Notes under the pieces: model-generated
What the model was told of the DNA's origin: nothing
Database searches by the model: none
What the model saw: only the letters and a program-made list of their open reading frames with translations
In this document: positions 1 through 9,493 of the stretch, one piece after another
How positions within the stretch are numbered: position 1 is the stretch's first letter
Layout: the number at the start of each line of letters is the position of its first letter
NCBI RefSeq assembly: GCF_029784135.1
Contig: NC_073746.1
Location: forward strand, 115,132,035-115,196,034
From: Toxorhynchites rutilus septentrionalis
Lineage: Eukaryota; Arthropoda; Insecta; Diptera; Culicidae
Reading direction: 5' to 3'
DNA: 64,000 nt
Program-made: the position numbers and the translations under genes

Positions 1-166
1 AAAAAATTTTTTGCTGTTCGGAATTTGATACAAAAGTTTTTAGTTTTTCATCATGAATATGTATATGTAAATCAATTTCATTGTATCTAAATGAGAGCTC
101 TATTGTATCCAAAAATCAAATTAATTTCGCGAAAGAGTACAATTCTGAATATGAGACAGAACGGTA
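1..166 (+). mobile_element. Right-end fragment of a TA-flanked TIR element
   Basis: The segment contains TGTTCGGAATTTGA near position 15 and ends in GAATATGAGACAGAACGG followed by TA. This closely matches the right terminus of the large TIR element that ends at 38086. Only the right end lies in the window, so internal content is unknown. I infer a second member of the same family truncated by the window edge. Confidence 0.45.
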
Positions 167-904
167 CCCAACAACTACCCTCCTGTGTCTTTTTATATAA
201 TTTTATGATCATTAATTACAAGCAACCCTACTGGGCGTCCTCTATATTGAGAAAAAAGATCACGTAGTTTATGGACGACCCCTGAAATCAAGCAAATTCT
301 GCTATAAATATTAAAGATTTTTTAGATTACAAATTAAAACAATGATCATCTTCTCCTTCTTCTACGTCTTCATACCTGTGATCTAATTTATCGTTATCTT
401 TTTATGAATCAATAATTGTTTTCTTCAATAGAAATATTGGTTGAATTTCAGCCGACATGAAATATGAATCATACTTCATATTTCTCCGATATTGTAACTT
501 TACAAGCATAGCAGCGTTGTGAAGAATTTGTATTTGTTAAGGAATTGACGCATTTTCCATCAATCGTTGTGAAGTATAATGAGAATGAAACAATGATTTT
601 ACTGTCTTTCATCATTATCCCTTGACTCATTATTTCCATTTTCTTTTTTATTGTTATTTTTTATTTTATTCTATTAAATCTTAGGTAAAATTTCAATATT
701 GAAAAAATATAATAAAAAAAATTGCTATCGCTTTTCTCACTAAAACGACAATTTGCGCTACAGCGGACAGTGTTCATTTGAAAGCTTATGTTTTTACCTA
801 AATTTTTTTATGTAGTCACAACCAGAGATGCCAACCTTCCTGTAATTTGTTCGTCTGATTCAAAGTAGAGTAATCCATAATGATGGGGCTATGGTGAATA
901 TATC
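167..904. other. AT-rich stretch without a recognised gene
   Basis: No coding pattern, repeat or RNA is recognised here. The 3' LTR of the neighbouring BEL/Pao element would be expected in this interval, but nothing resembles the LTR at 5306-6114. The element therefore seems to end at about 905. Confidence 0.5.
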
Positions 905-1330
905 TATAAGTGAATATATCTATAATATCTCCGAAATGTCTCCGCCGAATAGAATATCTTTAAGAAAACCGAATATTCCTTTGCTTCTTTTATATCTCTT
1001 GAGGGCCAACAATTCTTGCGTGGTTACCATTTTCTGTTGTTCCATAGAAGTTTTCATTTCTAATATGGAGTCATCGCGAACCGTTTGTCTGAATTTCGTC
1101 AGAGCATTGGTTATATTTTCATAAATTCTGTTAATTGTGGTTAGGTCCTCCATCGGCGAAAGATTTGTATCGACGTTTGTGTATCAGATGCCTCGTTTTA
1201 ACATGTAGGATCCATCATGGTCAAAAAGTATGCCTGGATTGTTTATTGGGTTGATGGTTATCGTATTACTTGGTTGAATTGCGGAGAGGAGTGCAGTCGC
1301 TGTTAGGAATTTTGCCAGTATGTTAGGTTT
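905..1330 (-). pseudogene. Env-like glycoprotein N-terminal part (truncated, one in-frame stop)
   Basis: This region follows pol in the same frame. It begins with a hydrophobic stretch (ILAKFLTATALLSAI) that could act as a signal or membrane segment. It then has a TGA at 1184-1186, a helical stretch, and the basic motif RYKR followed by a glycine/hydrophobic run (GIFGFLKDILFGG). A dibasic cleavage site followed by a fusion-peptide-like segment is typical of env-like genes of insect LTR elements. The frame is lost near 905, just after that segment, so the rest of the glycoprotein is absent. Family assignment rests on this layout and on resemblance to the env-like remnant at 44.5-49.5 kb. It cannot be functional as it stands. 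Confidence 0.55.
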
Positions 1331-4039
1331 GGATTTTCTTATCGGCTTTTTTGGTTTAGCCTTAGGTATCCGACTAGCTAGCTCCTTTACTTTGTCAAGA
1401 TCAATTTTTTGCCTTTTTGCCCAATGTTGGAAGTTGTCTTGGCCGATCTCTTGCATTCGTTTAATTCTCTTAGGCTCATCGGGCAGTGTTGTTAGGTTGA
1501 TATGTCCTGTGAAGACGGTTGTACTCGGCGTCTTCACATCGAGTTTTGCAAGTTTAACGGCCGGCCTAACTAATTGGTTCTTTCCGAATTTAACTGTCAC
1601 CGATCGCACTTGTCCGCTTGATGATGGATATGTTTCGGTGATTATTCCCTTGTGGAATTGTTCGTCGACCATTACAACTATGTCATCCTTTTGTAGAGGT
1701 TCCATTGGTTTTCTCCATTTTTCGCGTTTCATTAGCTTTGGTAAATATTCTGTGGTCCAACGTTCCCAGAAGTTTTGTGTGGCATGCTGAACTTTGAGCC
1801 AGTGACTCCTGCTCGCTTCTGCTTTATTAACGTCACTTTATGACGGGTACGGTGTATCAGCAGCACCCATTAGGAAATGATTGGGGGTCAGCGGTTCGTT
1901 GTCGTCCACGTTTAGCGGTATATGTGTTAATGGGCGACTGTTTAACAGGTACTCTATTTCCGTGAGTGCAAGCCTCAATTCACTTTCATTGGGTTTTGAA
2001 TTTCCCCATAGTTTTTGCTTGAGCAGTTTTTTGGTTTCTTGAACCATTCTCTCCCAAGCACCGCCAAAATGTGGTGCTGAGGGTGGGATGAAATGCCATT
2101 CAATCCCTTTGCTTGCGGTTCTTTTTTCCAATGCCTTGAAGAGGTTGCTCGCTCCTTGCATATTTGTGCCGTTGTCGCTGTAAATAGCTTTTATTTGGCC
2201 ACGTCTGTATTGTAGAGTGAGGATGCATCGAATAAGAGCGTCTGTGGTAAGATCGTCTGCTAGTTCTAGGTGTACAGCTCTGGTAGCCATGCAAGTAAAT
2301 AATGCGCCCCAACGTTTTTCTGTTGACCGGCGGACTGTAATTTCCATGGGGCCGAAGTAATCGATTCCAGTGTGAATGAAGGCCTTCGTTGAAGGGCTAG
2401 TCCTGCATTCGGGAAGTAATCCCATTTGAGGTGCTTGCGGGGTGGATTTTTGGTTTTTACACCACTGACATTTCGCGAATGCGCGTTTAACTGCACTGCG
2501 GGTGTTTACTATCCAGAAGTTTAGTCTGATCGCTGCAATTACTGCTTCCAATTGGCGATGGAGGAATCTCTCGTGGTGATCCTTCGTAATGAGGTCGGTC
2601 ACGTGGTGCTTATTTGGAATTATTATTGGGTGTCGGACCGCGTATGGTAGTGATCTTGCTTTGTCCAATCTACCGGTAGTTCTTATTACCCCATCACTGT
2701 CAAGTGTTGGTTCTAGTTCAGCTATGGAGCTGTTCACTTCAACCCTTCCGTTGTTTTCTAGCGTGATTAAATCTTGTGGATATGATTCTCTTTGTGTTTG
2801 TTTTATGATCAATATTTCGGCATTTCTGTAGTCGCTGACCGTTACAAAGTTTCGGTATGGTTTTCCTCGCACTTTCGATTGGAGTTTTCGGACGTAGAAG
2901 ATCCAATATCCTACGGCTTTCCGCAATCTCTGCCAGTTTGAACACCAATTTAGCTGCAATTTTACATCGGGTATTTGGTCTATCTTGAATATTTTCACCT
3001 CTTCCGTGGTTGTTATTGGCCTGCAGGTCGTTTGTTCCATTATTTGTGCTGCTCGTTTTTCTTCGGTACTACGTTCGTCTATCGTCGTTACTTTCACGCC
3101 AAATTCTTCCGTAGAGAAGAATTTTTGAATTTCTTCTCTTAGAGATTCTGTCTCCATTTGAATACACGTGAAGATTGAGTCTGTTTCCAATTTATCGTTC
3201 CCGTATATGGTCCATCCCAGTGGTGTTTTAGCCGCTGCTGGACCTTCTTTGCTGACACGCTGATTCGTTGGTGTCAATAATAAGGGATGATCTAGCCCAA
3301 TTAACAAGGTCGGTTTAGCGTTTTGATATCCGTGGATTGGAAGTCCTCTTAGATGACGGTATTTTTCCTTTAATTCATCGTAATCCAGTGTTTGTCTCGG
3401 CAAGGAGAGTTTTCTGATTGTGCGGACGTTTCTCATCGAATGGGTTATATTATTAGTACCTTTGATACCAAACGACACCAGCTGACTCTCTGGGTCAGAA
3501 TATTCCGATTCGTTGGTCCACAACATTTTAAGGGGTGAGGATGGTCCTTGTAACTCAAGTTCCTCAGCTGCATCTTTTAGAATCAAACTGTTCGAGGAAC
3601 CGTGGTCGAGAAAGGCGAAAGTATCGAGGGATTTCCCTCTTGCTGATAATGTTACTGGAATGACTTGGAAGTATATTTTGTTCTTCCTCACGGCATGCAG
3701 GTTTGTCCTTTCCTCTTCCACTTCGATGTCCTTTGACGTTGATGGTTTTCTTTCTTGTCTTGTGTTTTTGGCTGATGTTTCCCTTTCCGCTGGATTCTGA
3801 ACCTTCTTAGCTTCCGGTTCCTCCTTCAAAGTAGATCGTTCATGCAGCAACGTGTGATGTCGACGTTTACATCCCGCCACTGCACATGTTCGGGTGGACT
3901 TGCAGTCCTTACTTTGATGGTTTTTACCAAGACAGTTGAGACATAACCGTTTATCTTGGACTATTTGCTGTTTCTTCTTGCTATCGAGCTTTTTGAAAGC
4001 TTCACACATGTTTATCCTATGCTGTTGGGAGCAGTGGGA
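1331..4039 (-). pseudogene. pol: BEL/Pao pol: protease and integrase retained, RT/RNase H missing
   Basis: The 723-residue open part (1838-4009) starts with a CCHC knuckle (CLNCLGKNHQSKDC, residues 23-36) and a second Cys/His cluster. An aspartic-protease motif FLDHGSS lies near residue 135 and a DUF1758-type region follows. The text then jumps straight to the pre-integrase region, so the polymerase block with its YxDD box and the RNase H block are gone while the frame is kept. The integrase follows, with an H2C2 zinc region and catalytic Asp (GIDYFG), Asp (YSDNGTN) and Glu (WERMVQE). A TAA at 1838-1840 precedes the C-terminal DUF5641-like region (WRKPMEPLQKDDIVVM). A TGA at 4040 separates it from gag. 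Integrase residues look intact. Confidence 0.85.
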
Positions 4040-5188
4040 TCAATTTTGCTTGATGCCTTCATTGTGGACATTCGTTCTGCCTTGATTTTCGTTTCTCAGC
4101 AAAGGTTTTTCATAATTCACTCTTTGGGCCAAAAGTAGCGTCGCCTTTCTTTGTTGTGGCACCAAAAAGTTGTACAGATCCTCCAATGTTAATCTGATTG
4201 GTTCTTGCCCTTCTATGGGCATAAGACAGTTAGTTTCTTTATCGGCCCACTGCTCTCTGATGTTCAAGGGAAGCTTTCCTACTATTTCTGCCAGATGGAG
4301 TGGGTTGTTGAGGTATGATCTTTGGTTTATCATCCTCATGTTGCACACTAAATTCCCTAGTGTGACCACAAACTCGATCATTGTTTGTGGGTTTTCCATT
4401 CTTGGGTTCCTCAACCTGGTTAAGTCTGCCCACAGTTCGTTGTATATCGCCATTGGTTGGCCGTATATACTTGATAGTGTTTCGATGATCTGCCTTGCGT
4501 TGCCAGGGTCCATCATTAGGGCGCTGACGTATGATTTTGGCCTTTTTCCTAATTGAGCCATCAGACGGCTCACGTTGTCAGCATCGCTGAAGTTTCCTGT
4601 TTGTTTGCTTTCGTCATACAAACGTTTGAAGTTCGGCCACTCCTTGTATGACCCATGAAACATGGGTAAAGATGTTGCTGCTTGTTTCCGCAGCAAGTTG
4701 GTTAACTCTGTCAGTAGGGTTACCGACGTTGGGGCTAACGTGCCCGCTGGTACCTCTGTTTTTGTGCTGGATCCTCCAGATCCCAGGCTCGATACCAGAT
4801 CCTGCATTGCCTTTTGGTAGGCTTCGTCCCTCTTCTTTTGACTCTCCATTTGAGACTTAAATTGGCGACGAATTATCTCGAGCGGATCTGCTACTGTTGG
4901 TTGCTCCGTTGGACGACTGCGTTGCTTCGCCTTTAAATCTTCGATCTCCTTTCTCAGTTGCTGGAGCTCGTTGATCTCTTTGACGCATTGCGGACAGTTC
5001 CATGCTTCCCTCTTGGAGGGCTTAAGTTTCAGTCCCACACAAGTGATGTGGAACCAGTGTTTACACTTGGAGCACTCGGCCATAGTCCGGTCCGAAGTGT
5101 CCTCTGCCGTACACAAACGGCAGTGTCCATTTGGATTGTTCACGTATTCCGTCATGCTTCTTCGGATTACGTGGTTCTGTTCTTTCAC
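4040..5188 (-). CDS. gag: BEL/Pao Gag with N-terminal PHD finger
   Basis: The 382-residue ORF starts at ATG 5188 just downstream of the primer-binding site. A C4HC3 PHD finger occupies about residues 20-65 (CRLC, CSKC, HITC, CPQC), as is usual in BEL/Pao Gag of insects. A coiled coil follows (about residues 70-100), then a DUF1759-type capsid region (FHGSYKEWPNFKRLYDES onward). The product would assemble the retrotransposon particle. The ORF ends at a TGA at 4040 placed where the first cysteine of the following nucleocapsid knuckle is expected. The stop is therefore probably a mutation in a longer Gag-Pol frame rather than a natural end. Confidence 0.85.
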   Translation of the reverse strand: MKEQNHVIRRSMTEYVNNPNGHCRLCTAEDTSDRTMAECSKCKHWFHITCVGLKLKPSKREAWNCPQCVKEINELQQLRKEIEDLKAKQRSRPTEQPTVADPLEIIRRQFKSQMESQKKRDEAYQKAMQDLVSSLGSGGSSTKTEVPAGTLAPTSVTLLTELTNLLRKQAATSLPMFHGSYKEWPNFKRLYDESKQTGNFSDADNVSRLMAQLGKRPKSYVSALMMDPGNARQIIETLSSIYGQPMAIYNELWADLTRLRNPRMENPQTMIEFVVTLGNLVCNMRMINQRSYLNNPLHLAEIVGKLPLNIREQWADKETNCLMPIEGQEPIRLTLEDLYNFLVPQQRKATLLLAQRVNYEKPLLRNENQGRTNVHNEGIKQN

Positions 5189-5285
5189 TTCGCGTTAACG
5201 AGACTGTTACCGGTCCCGGAGTATCTTCACTTTAGTGATTCGGTTTACGAGTTTTAACTTCGCGTCGCGTTTTAATTCGAACGAG

Positions 5286-5303
5286 TCCTCTCTGGAGCCA
5301 CCA
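5286..5303 (-). promoter_or_regulatory. Primer-binding site of the BEL/Pao element
   Basis: On the minus strand TGGTGGCTCCAGAGAGG starts two bases after the inner LTR end. The leading TGG is complementary to a tRNA CCA end. The exact tRNA was not identified. Confidence 0.6.
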
Positions 5304-5305
5304 TA

Positions 5306-6114
5306 TGTCGGCGATCGATACACGCCGACCTTACGACGCGAGTTGGGTTGCCGGTCAGTATTCGACGTTCTGCTGAACAGACCGTCCAAGACTTAACCAG
5401 AAGTTAGACAATGAAAATCCCGCGTAACGAGAACTCCAATGATAACTTCCTTGCAAGGGAGAGGTTTGGTTAGAACCGTCCTGCAGTACAGGCCAATTCT
5501 AATTCCAAGTTTGTTTGTAAGTTTCTATGTTCCACTTGCAGCACAAGTGAAACAGAGTAACTCAGGATTTGTAGCGAAGTGAAAGATGCAACTTAGTAAA
5601 CTTCCTCACGCCGGAGGAAAACCTTTTTCGGATGTAGAGGACCCGAACGTACTACTTGAATACTCTTTGGATACTTTATTGATACTGATTATTTACATGC
5701 TTTGTGGGTTCTTAAATACTAAGATAATGGATTGTCAGCAATTTTGATGCCCCTTGCTTCCCAGTGTGAAAGGAGTTACAATTTCATTCAATAATATTTT
5801 GCCACCCGGGAAGCAAAGGGCGTTCAAATTCGGTATCCCTTTCGAATCGGGAATATGTGTCCATGCTATACTTTTTATACAGTATGTTCTCTTCCAGTCG
5901 CTGGTTAGGTTAAACCGCGACGAAATCTAATTGCTGATCCTAGCACAACTGACTTATATCCATACTCGCGAACGCGTGCGCGTAATGAATCAGCTCTTTG
6001 TAATCTGATCCCCCGCTCGGTCAGTGGCACGGCAGCGCGCTCATATTGTCGCTTTACAGCTGGTGGAAGGAAAATTGAACGAACGCTAACAGCTGATTTC
6101 AGCTAGCGGCGACA
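5306..6114 (-). repeat. 5' LTR of the BEL/Pao element
   Basis: The 809-bp segment begins TGTCG and ends CGACA on the plus strand, giving the TG...CA ends and short inverted repeat of an LTR. It lies between the primer-binding site and unrelated sequence and holds no ORF of note. Promoter and poly(A) signals are expected here but I cannot place them confidently. The outer boundary is chosen from the inverted termini only, as no second LTR is available for comparison. Confidence 0.6.
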
Positions 6115-6446
6115 GAACTCAATACATCAATCCACTTCAGAGATGGAATCTACATGCAGAAAAGGATTCTAGATGATGCTTGGAATTTTTGGACTCGAAT
6201 TCCGGTGATGAGTGGCAGTTCCGATTTTAAAAATGTTTTATTTCTAATTTCAGCTATTCACATTACATTTATATATATTTACATTACATTTAAAGATTTT
6301 TCAGATTACATTTCACATTTTTATTTCCAGATTTTAAATTTAAGCTTGAATCAGCCGTCGCGTGATAAAATATAACTAACATATACGTGTTCTCGTTTTT
6401 CCGGAAATAGAATTTTTTGGCTGCCCTGTAAAAAGTTTCATCGGTG
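6115..6446. other. Non-coding flank, no recognised feature
   Basis: Mostly AT-rich sequence next to the outer LTR end. ORFs here are short and show no recognisable motifs. Confidence 0.4.
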
Positions 6447-6816
6447 ACCTTTTCAGGTTGACCAGAGATAATCTCAGCCACTGCGTTCAAATAATTTTAA
6501 AACATGATACGAGTAATGAATCACTAAATATATTGTCGATTCGAGTAATTTCAGGGGGATTTTCTGGTTGACCTTCTCAGGTTGAATAATATTTCGTCGG
6601 TTAACTGAATTTTGCAGGAGTCTCTCGGCAACCTTCTCATGTTGCTCAAAGATAAACTTTACCGTCGTTATTAGAAAATATGTTGAAACATAATAACAAA
6701 GAAACAAGCGCTTCTTTGCGACCTTCTCAGGTTGCCAAAATAACCTTGGTCTCCGCGAGTGAATAAAAATATATAGAACGAGAGAAGAAGGAGTTTTTTA
6801 TGGCCTTTTCAGGTCA
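6447..6816. repeat. Irregular array of a palindromic GACCTTCTCAGGTTG motif
   Basis: Five related 15-16-mers occur near 6447, 6569, 6629, 6719 and 6801 (GACCTTTTCAGGTTG, GACCTTCTCAGGTTG, CAACCTTCTCATGTTG, and a last weaker copy). Each has near-complementary halves. Spacing is irregular (about 60 to 120 bp) and the intervening sequence is not repeated. Confidence 0.6.
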
Positions 6817-7899
6817 GGAAAAATATCTATGTACTACGCACGATGAATAACGAAATGCATGACCGGTCCGATAAGAATGTATATTTTCTTCAAATCTCAT
6901 TTCGCCGTATAGTTGAGAGTTTACGTTTTTAGAATCACATCACTTACCACAGTGAATCCTGATTATTCCAAACCATTCCCACTAACAACTATCCCTTCCA
7001 TGATAAACGCTAGGGAACCACGCTATAGAGGCGACCCTTCTGGCCTTCGGGCGGCGAATATCATACTAACATTCCTTCCTTCCCCTGGTGACTGTAAGGA
7101 CGTGGCCGGCGTCGTTATTGACCATTTAAAGCTCGAACCAGCGAAAATTGCACAACGAGAATGATTTGCTAGTCCCAAGCGTTCGTAGAGCAACTACGAA
7201 TTGTACAGTCTACCCAAGCTCAAGCCCAAGCTCAAATGGTGTCCGAAGTTTGATTCTTATTCGCTTGATTTGAAAATCATTTTATTCGATGATTTTTTAT
7301 GTTTTCAATCAAATAGGTACCAAAGTTGAAAGCTTAAAAGCATAGTGAACAAATTTATTAAAAATATCAACCAAATAATACCTGTGCATAAAGCTGAGAT
7401 CTGTTTTCTGCATCATATGCCTTAAGCGTCCGAAATATGATTCAGAACGGTACTTTCCTTCAAAAAATGGTTAAAAAACGTCAGTATGTCAGTCTTTGAA
7501 AAGTCATAAAAAATCAGATGTCATTGTGTTGCACCCAAATTAGAATATCATAGCAAGAAAAGAAAAATATTACGAAACAGCTGAGACAATTTTCTTTTTT
7601 TGTCCAATGGCCAGTCGAGTTGGCATGAAATTCGTCATATCGAGGTTCACACTAATTGTCATATTATTGTTGCGCTTTCAAGCCACTTCTCCCTGAAGAG
7701 TGCCGGAAAATGATGTGATTTGTCGGGTCAAACTTCACCTTTGTGCAGTTTGTGTTCCGTAATTTCATTTCTAGCAACGAAACCAGCTGCGACGCATCTT
7801 TTCCTCTGTAGAAAAGTTAAGTTATAGAACAAATCAGTCCCGAGTGAAGAAATGATTATTAGAAACTTAGACATACACAATTTTTTTGTTATATTTATA
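6817..7899. other. Non-coding stretch with one unexplained ORF and a degenerate TIR end
   Basis: An open stretch at 6913-7164 (plus) encodes about 80 residues, including SGLRAANIILTFLPSPGD, with no domain I recognise and no initiation context. It may be part of a dispersed repeat. Near 7430-7457, CCGAAATATGATTCAGAACGG followed by TA resembles a decayed right end of the family also seen at 1-166 and 38086. Nothing else is recognised. Confidence 0.3.
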
Positions 7900-7905
7900 T
7901 TTATT
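7900..7905 (-). terminator. AATAAA poly(A) signal downstream of the 217-residue ORF
   Basis: AATAAA on the minus strand, about 50 nt past the stop codon at 7957. This is a typical distance for a short 3' UTR. Confidence 0.4.
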
Positions 7906-7956
7906 GAATACTGTACGAAAGTTCTCGTCCGAAAAGCATTGAAAAATAAAATAACC

Positions 7957-8610
7957 TTATTCGTTACCCATAATAGACAAGTCGAACTCGTTCACACGCC
8001 TCGTGATTGGAGCTAGAATGCTTTCCAAATTCTCGACTTTCTCTCTGGCCGACTCGAATTGCTTAAATTCTCTGACCATCTCATCGAAAATGACTTCACG
8101 CGACGCCTCATCATCACGCTTTCGTATCCACGATCTTTCGAGCATAACACCCCTTCGCTTCATTCCATCGATGTTTTCTCCTATATTGCGACGTTCTTCG
8201 AAAAGGATGCTATGGATAGCTACATATCCATGCCGCTGTTCGAGTGTAGTTATTTCGGGGAAATCAATGATCGGATTCTGTTGTTTGATGTTTTCACTGT
8301 GCTCTGCTTTCGCCCCCATCGATCCGCTAGATGTGCCTTCCAGTTGTTCCGAAGGTACGCTAGATTTCGCTTTCGCAGAATACCTGTTACTCCTTTCCGA
8401 TTTGTTTGAGGTATATTCCACAGATTGTTGACAATTGTCTTGATTGTGATGCGATGTACGAGATCTTTTTGCGTATGGCTCAACTGTATCTGTTATTGAT
8501 GAAGATGAAGAGTCACTTTCTATATATTCATTTTCCTGTGCTTGATGTTCGAAAGCTTGGTTGCTGGAATCCTGGTGTGTCGTATTTTTCGGTTTGTAGT
8601 CTTCCATCAC
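7957..8610 (-). CDS. Hypothetical 217-residue protein, best host-gene candidate
   Basis: The intact single-exon ORF starts MMEDYKPKN. The N-terminal half is polar and low in complexity, with a Ser run near residue 35 and a basic KRSR cluster near residue 49 that could be a nuclear signal. The C-terminal half (about residues 120-210) is charged and probably helical (EQRHGYVAIHSILFEERRN, then REFKQFESAREKVENLESI), suggesting a coiled coil or protein-interaction surface. No catalytic motif, zinc finger or transposon signature is visible, so no function is assigned. TATAAATA and CCAAT lie about 120-140 bp upstream and AATAAA about 50 bp downstream. It could instead be a domesticated or orphan transposon ORF. 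Confidence 0.5.
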   Translation of the reverse strand: MMEDYKPKNTTHQDSSNQAFEHQAQENEYIESDSSSSSITDTVEPYAKRSRTSHHNQDNCQQSVEYTSNKSERSNRYSAKAKSSVPSEQLEGTSSGSMGAKAEHSENIKQQNPIIDFPEITTLEQRHGYVAIHSILFEERRNIGENIDGMKRRGVMLERSWIRKRDDEASREVIFDEMVREFKQFESAREKVENLESILAPITRRVNEFDLSIMGNE

Positions 8611-8728
8611 AGCTGAAGAATAAATGTGACCTTCCTCGGACTTCGCTGTTGTAGAGATTGCACGACGACTGTTGTTTGTGTTTTGATGTGCTACACGAGG
8701 CTTTCTAGTGTTTGTTATACTAAAGTTA

Positions 8729-8748
8729 TATTTATACCGCTCTATTGG
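8729..8748 (-). promoter_or_regulatory. CCAAT box and TATA box upstream of the 217-residue ORF
   Basis: On the minus strand CCAAT (8744-8748) is followed closely by TATAAATA (8729-8736), about 120 nt ahead of the start codon at 8610. Transcription would begin near 8700. The call rests on motif and position only. Confidence 0.35.
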
Positions 8749-9493
8749 TTATCATTCCACTGATTCCGATCACAATATACAATTATTGCTTAACAATACT
8801 GGTAGCGAAAACTCTCTTTTGTTGACGGGCTTCTTCTTTGGAACATAACAAGCAGGTGCTGTCAACGAGTGCATCCGAACTATCGCTCCTAAAATGTCGA
8901 CGGATTTCGATGATGGCAGTTTCTTCACTACCATTCGACCGATGGCGCTGTCGTTTGATTATTCTAGTTATTCTAGTCTAGAAATTTAAAAAAATCTGAA
9001 TATGAAATCTTATCATATTTCTGAAGTTTGAACATCCGAGAGTAGGACTTTTCGAAAATCCCATTATTTCCCGATTTATAGCTATTTTGGTAATGCGCTA
9101 TAAAATTTAGTACGGCCTTGGCACAATACTTTTTCAAGCTGGCCTACACGATATCTCAAGTACTACTGAATATATTTTGTTTTTCCAAATTTAATCTGAA
9201 TAAACCTTTCCACATCTCTTTGTCGATTGAACCAATAAAAAATGCTGCTACAATCAATCTGATCACCGGCATCGTTGTTAATGATGAAAAAGTTTAATTT
9301 TTTAAAAAGGGAAAGATTAAATAATTTCTTGGATGTTTTTTAATCACAAAAATATGGAATACATTCAAGAAATTATTTAATTGCACCTGCATTTTACTTC
9401 AGGTTTGTTTGACTCAATACTTTGCAACACTTTAATTGGTTTAAATTCAACTGCCTTGAATACAAAATTAGAGAAAAAAATAAGAAAATATGT
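8749..9493. other. Intergenic sequence without recognised genes
   Basis: No coding region is recognised. It contains the hairpin at 9316-9381, listed separately. Confidence 0.4.
9316..9381. other. 66-nt inverted repeat (21-bp stem, 24-nt loop)
   Basis: Arm 9316-9336 begins ATTAAATAATTTCTTG and pairs with 9361-9381 (ACATTCAAGAAATTATTTAA plus one base). There is a single G.U pair and no bulge. Size and shape resemble a miRNA precursor or a very small foldback element. Expression is unknown. Confidence 0.4.

Larger units (their letters stand above)
905..6114 (-). mobile_element. BEL/Pao LTR retrotransposon, internally deleted, 3' LTR missing
   Basis: On the minus strand the order is 5' LTR, primer-binding site, gag with a PHD finger, a protease-integrase polyprotein and the start of an env-like region. 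This is the BEL/Pao order. All pieces from 5188 to 920 lie in the same reading frame. The breaks are in-frame stops at 4040, 1838 and 1184 and an in-frame loss of the reverse transcriptase/RNase H block near 3000-3020. The element stops abruptly near 905 with no second LTR. Since no frameshift accumulated in over 4 kb, the copy is probably young or was mobilised in trans. That last point is inference. Confidence 0.85.

Noticed and set aside
1320..1790. 156-codon plus-strand ORF
   Set aside because: Antisense shadow of the BEL/Pao pol C-terminal region.
4170..4556. 128-codon plus-strand ORF
   Set aside because: Antisense shadow of Gag.
5306..6114. Independent promoter or host regulatory region
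   Set aside because: Position beside the primer-binding site and the TG...CA ends explain it better as an LTR.
6913..7164. Possible 83-residue protein (plus strand)
   Set aside because: No start context, no domain and no conserved partner. It may be repeat-derived, so it is not listed as a gene.
8003..8431. 142-codon plus-strand ORF
   Set aside because: Antisense shadow of the 217-codon ORF, which has matching promoter and poly(A) signals; the plus-strand frame has none.
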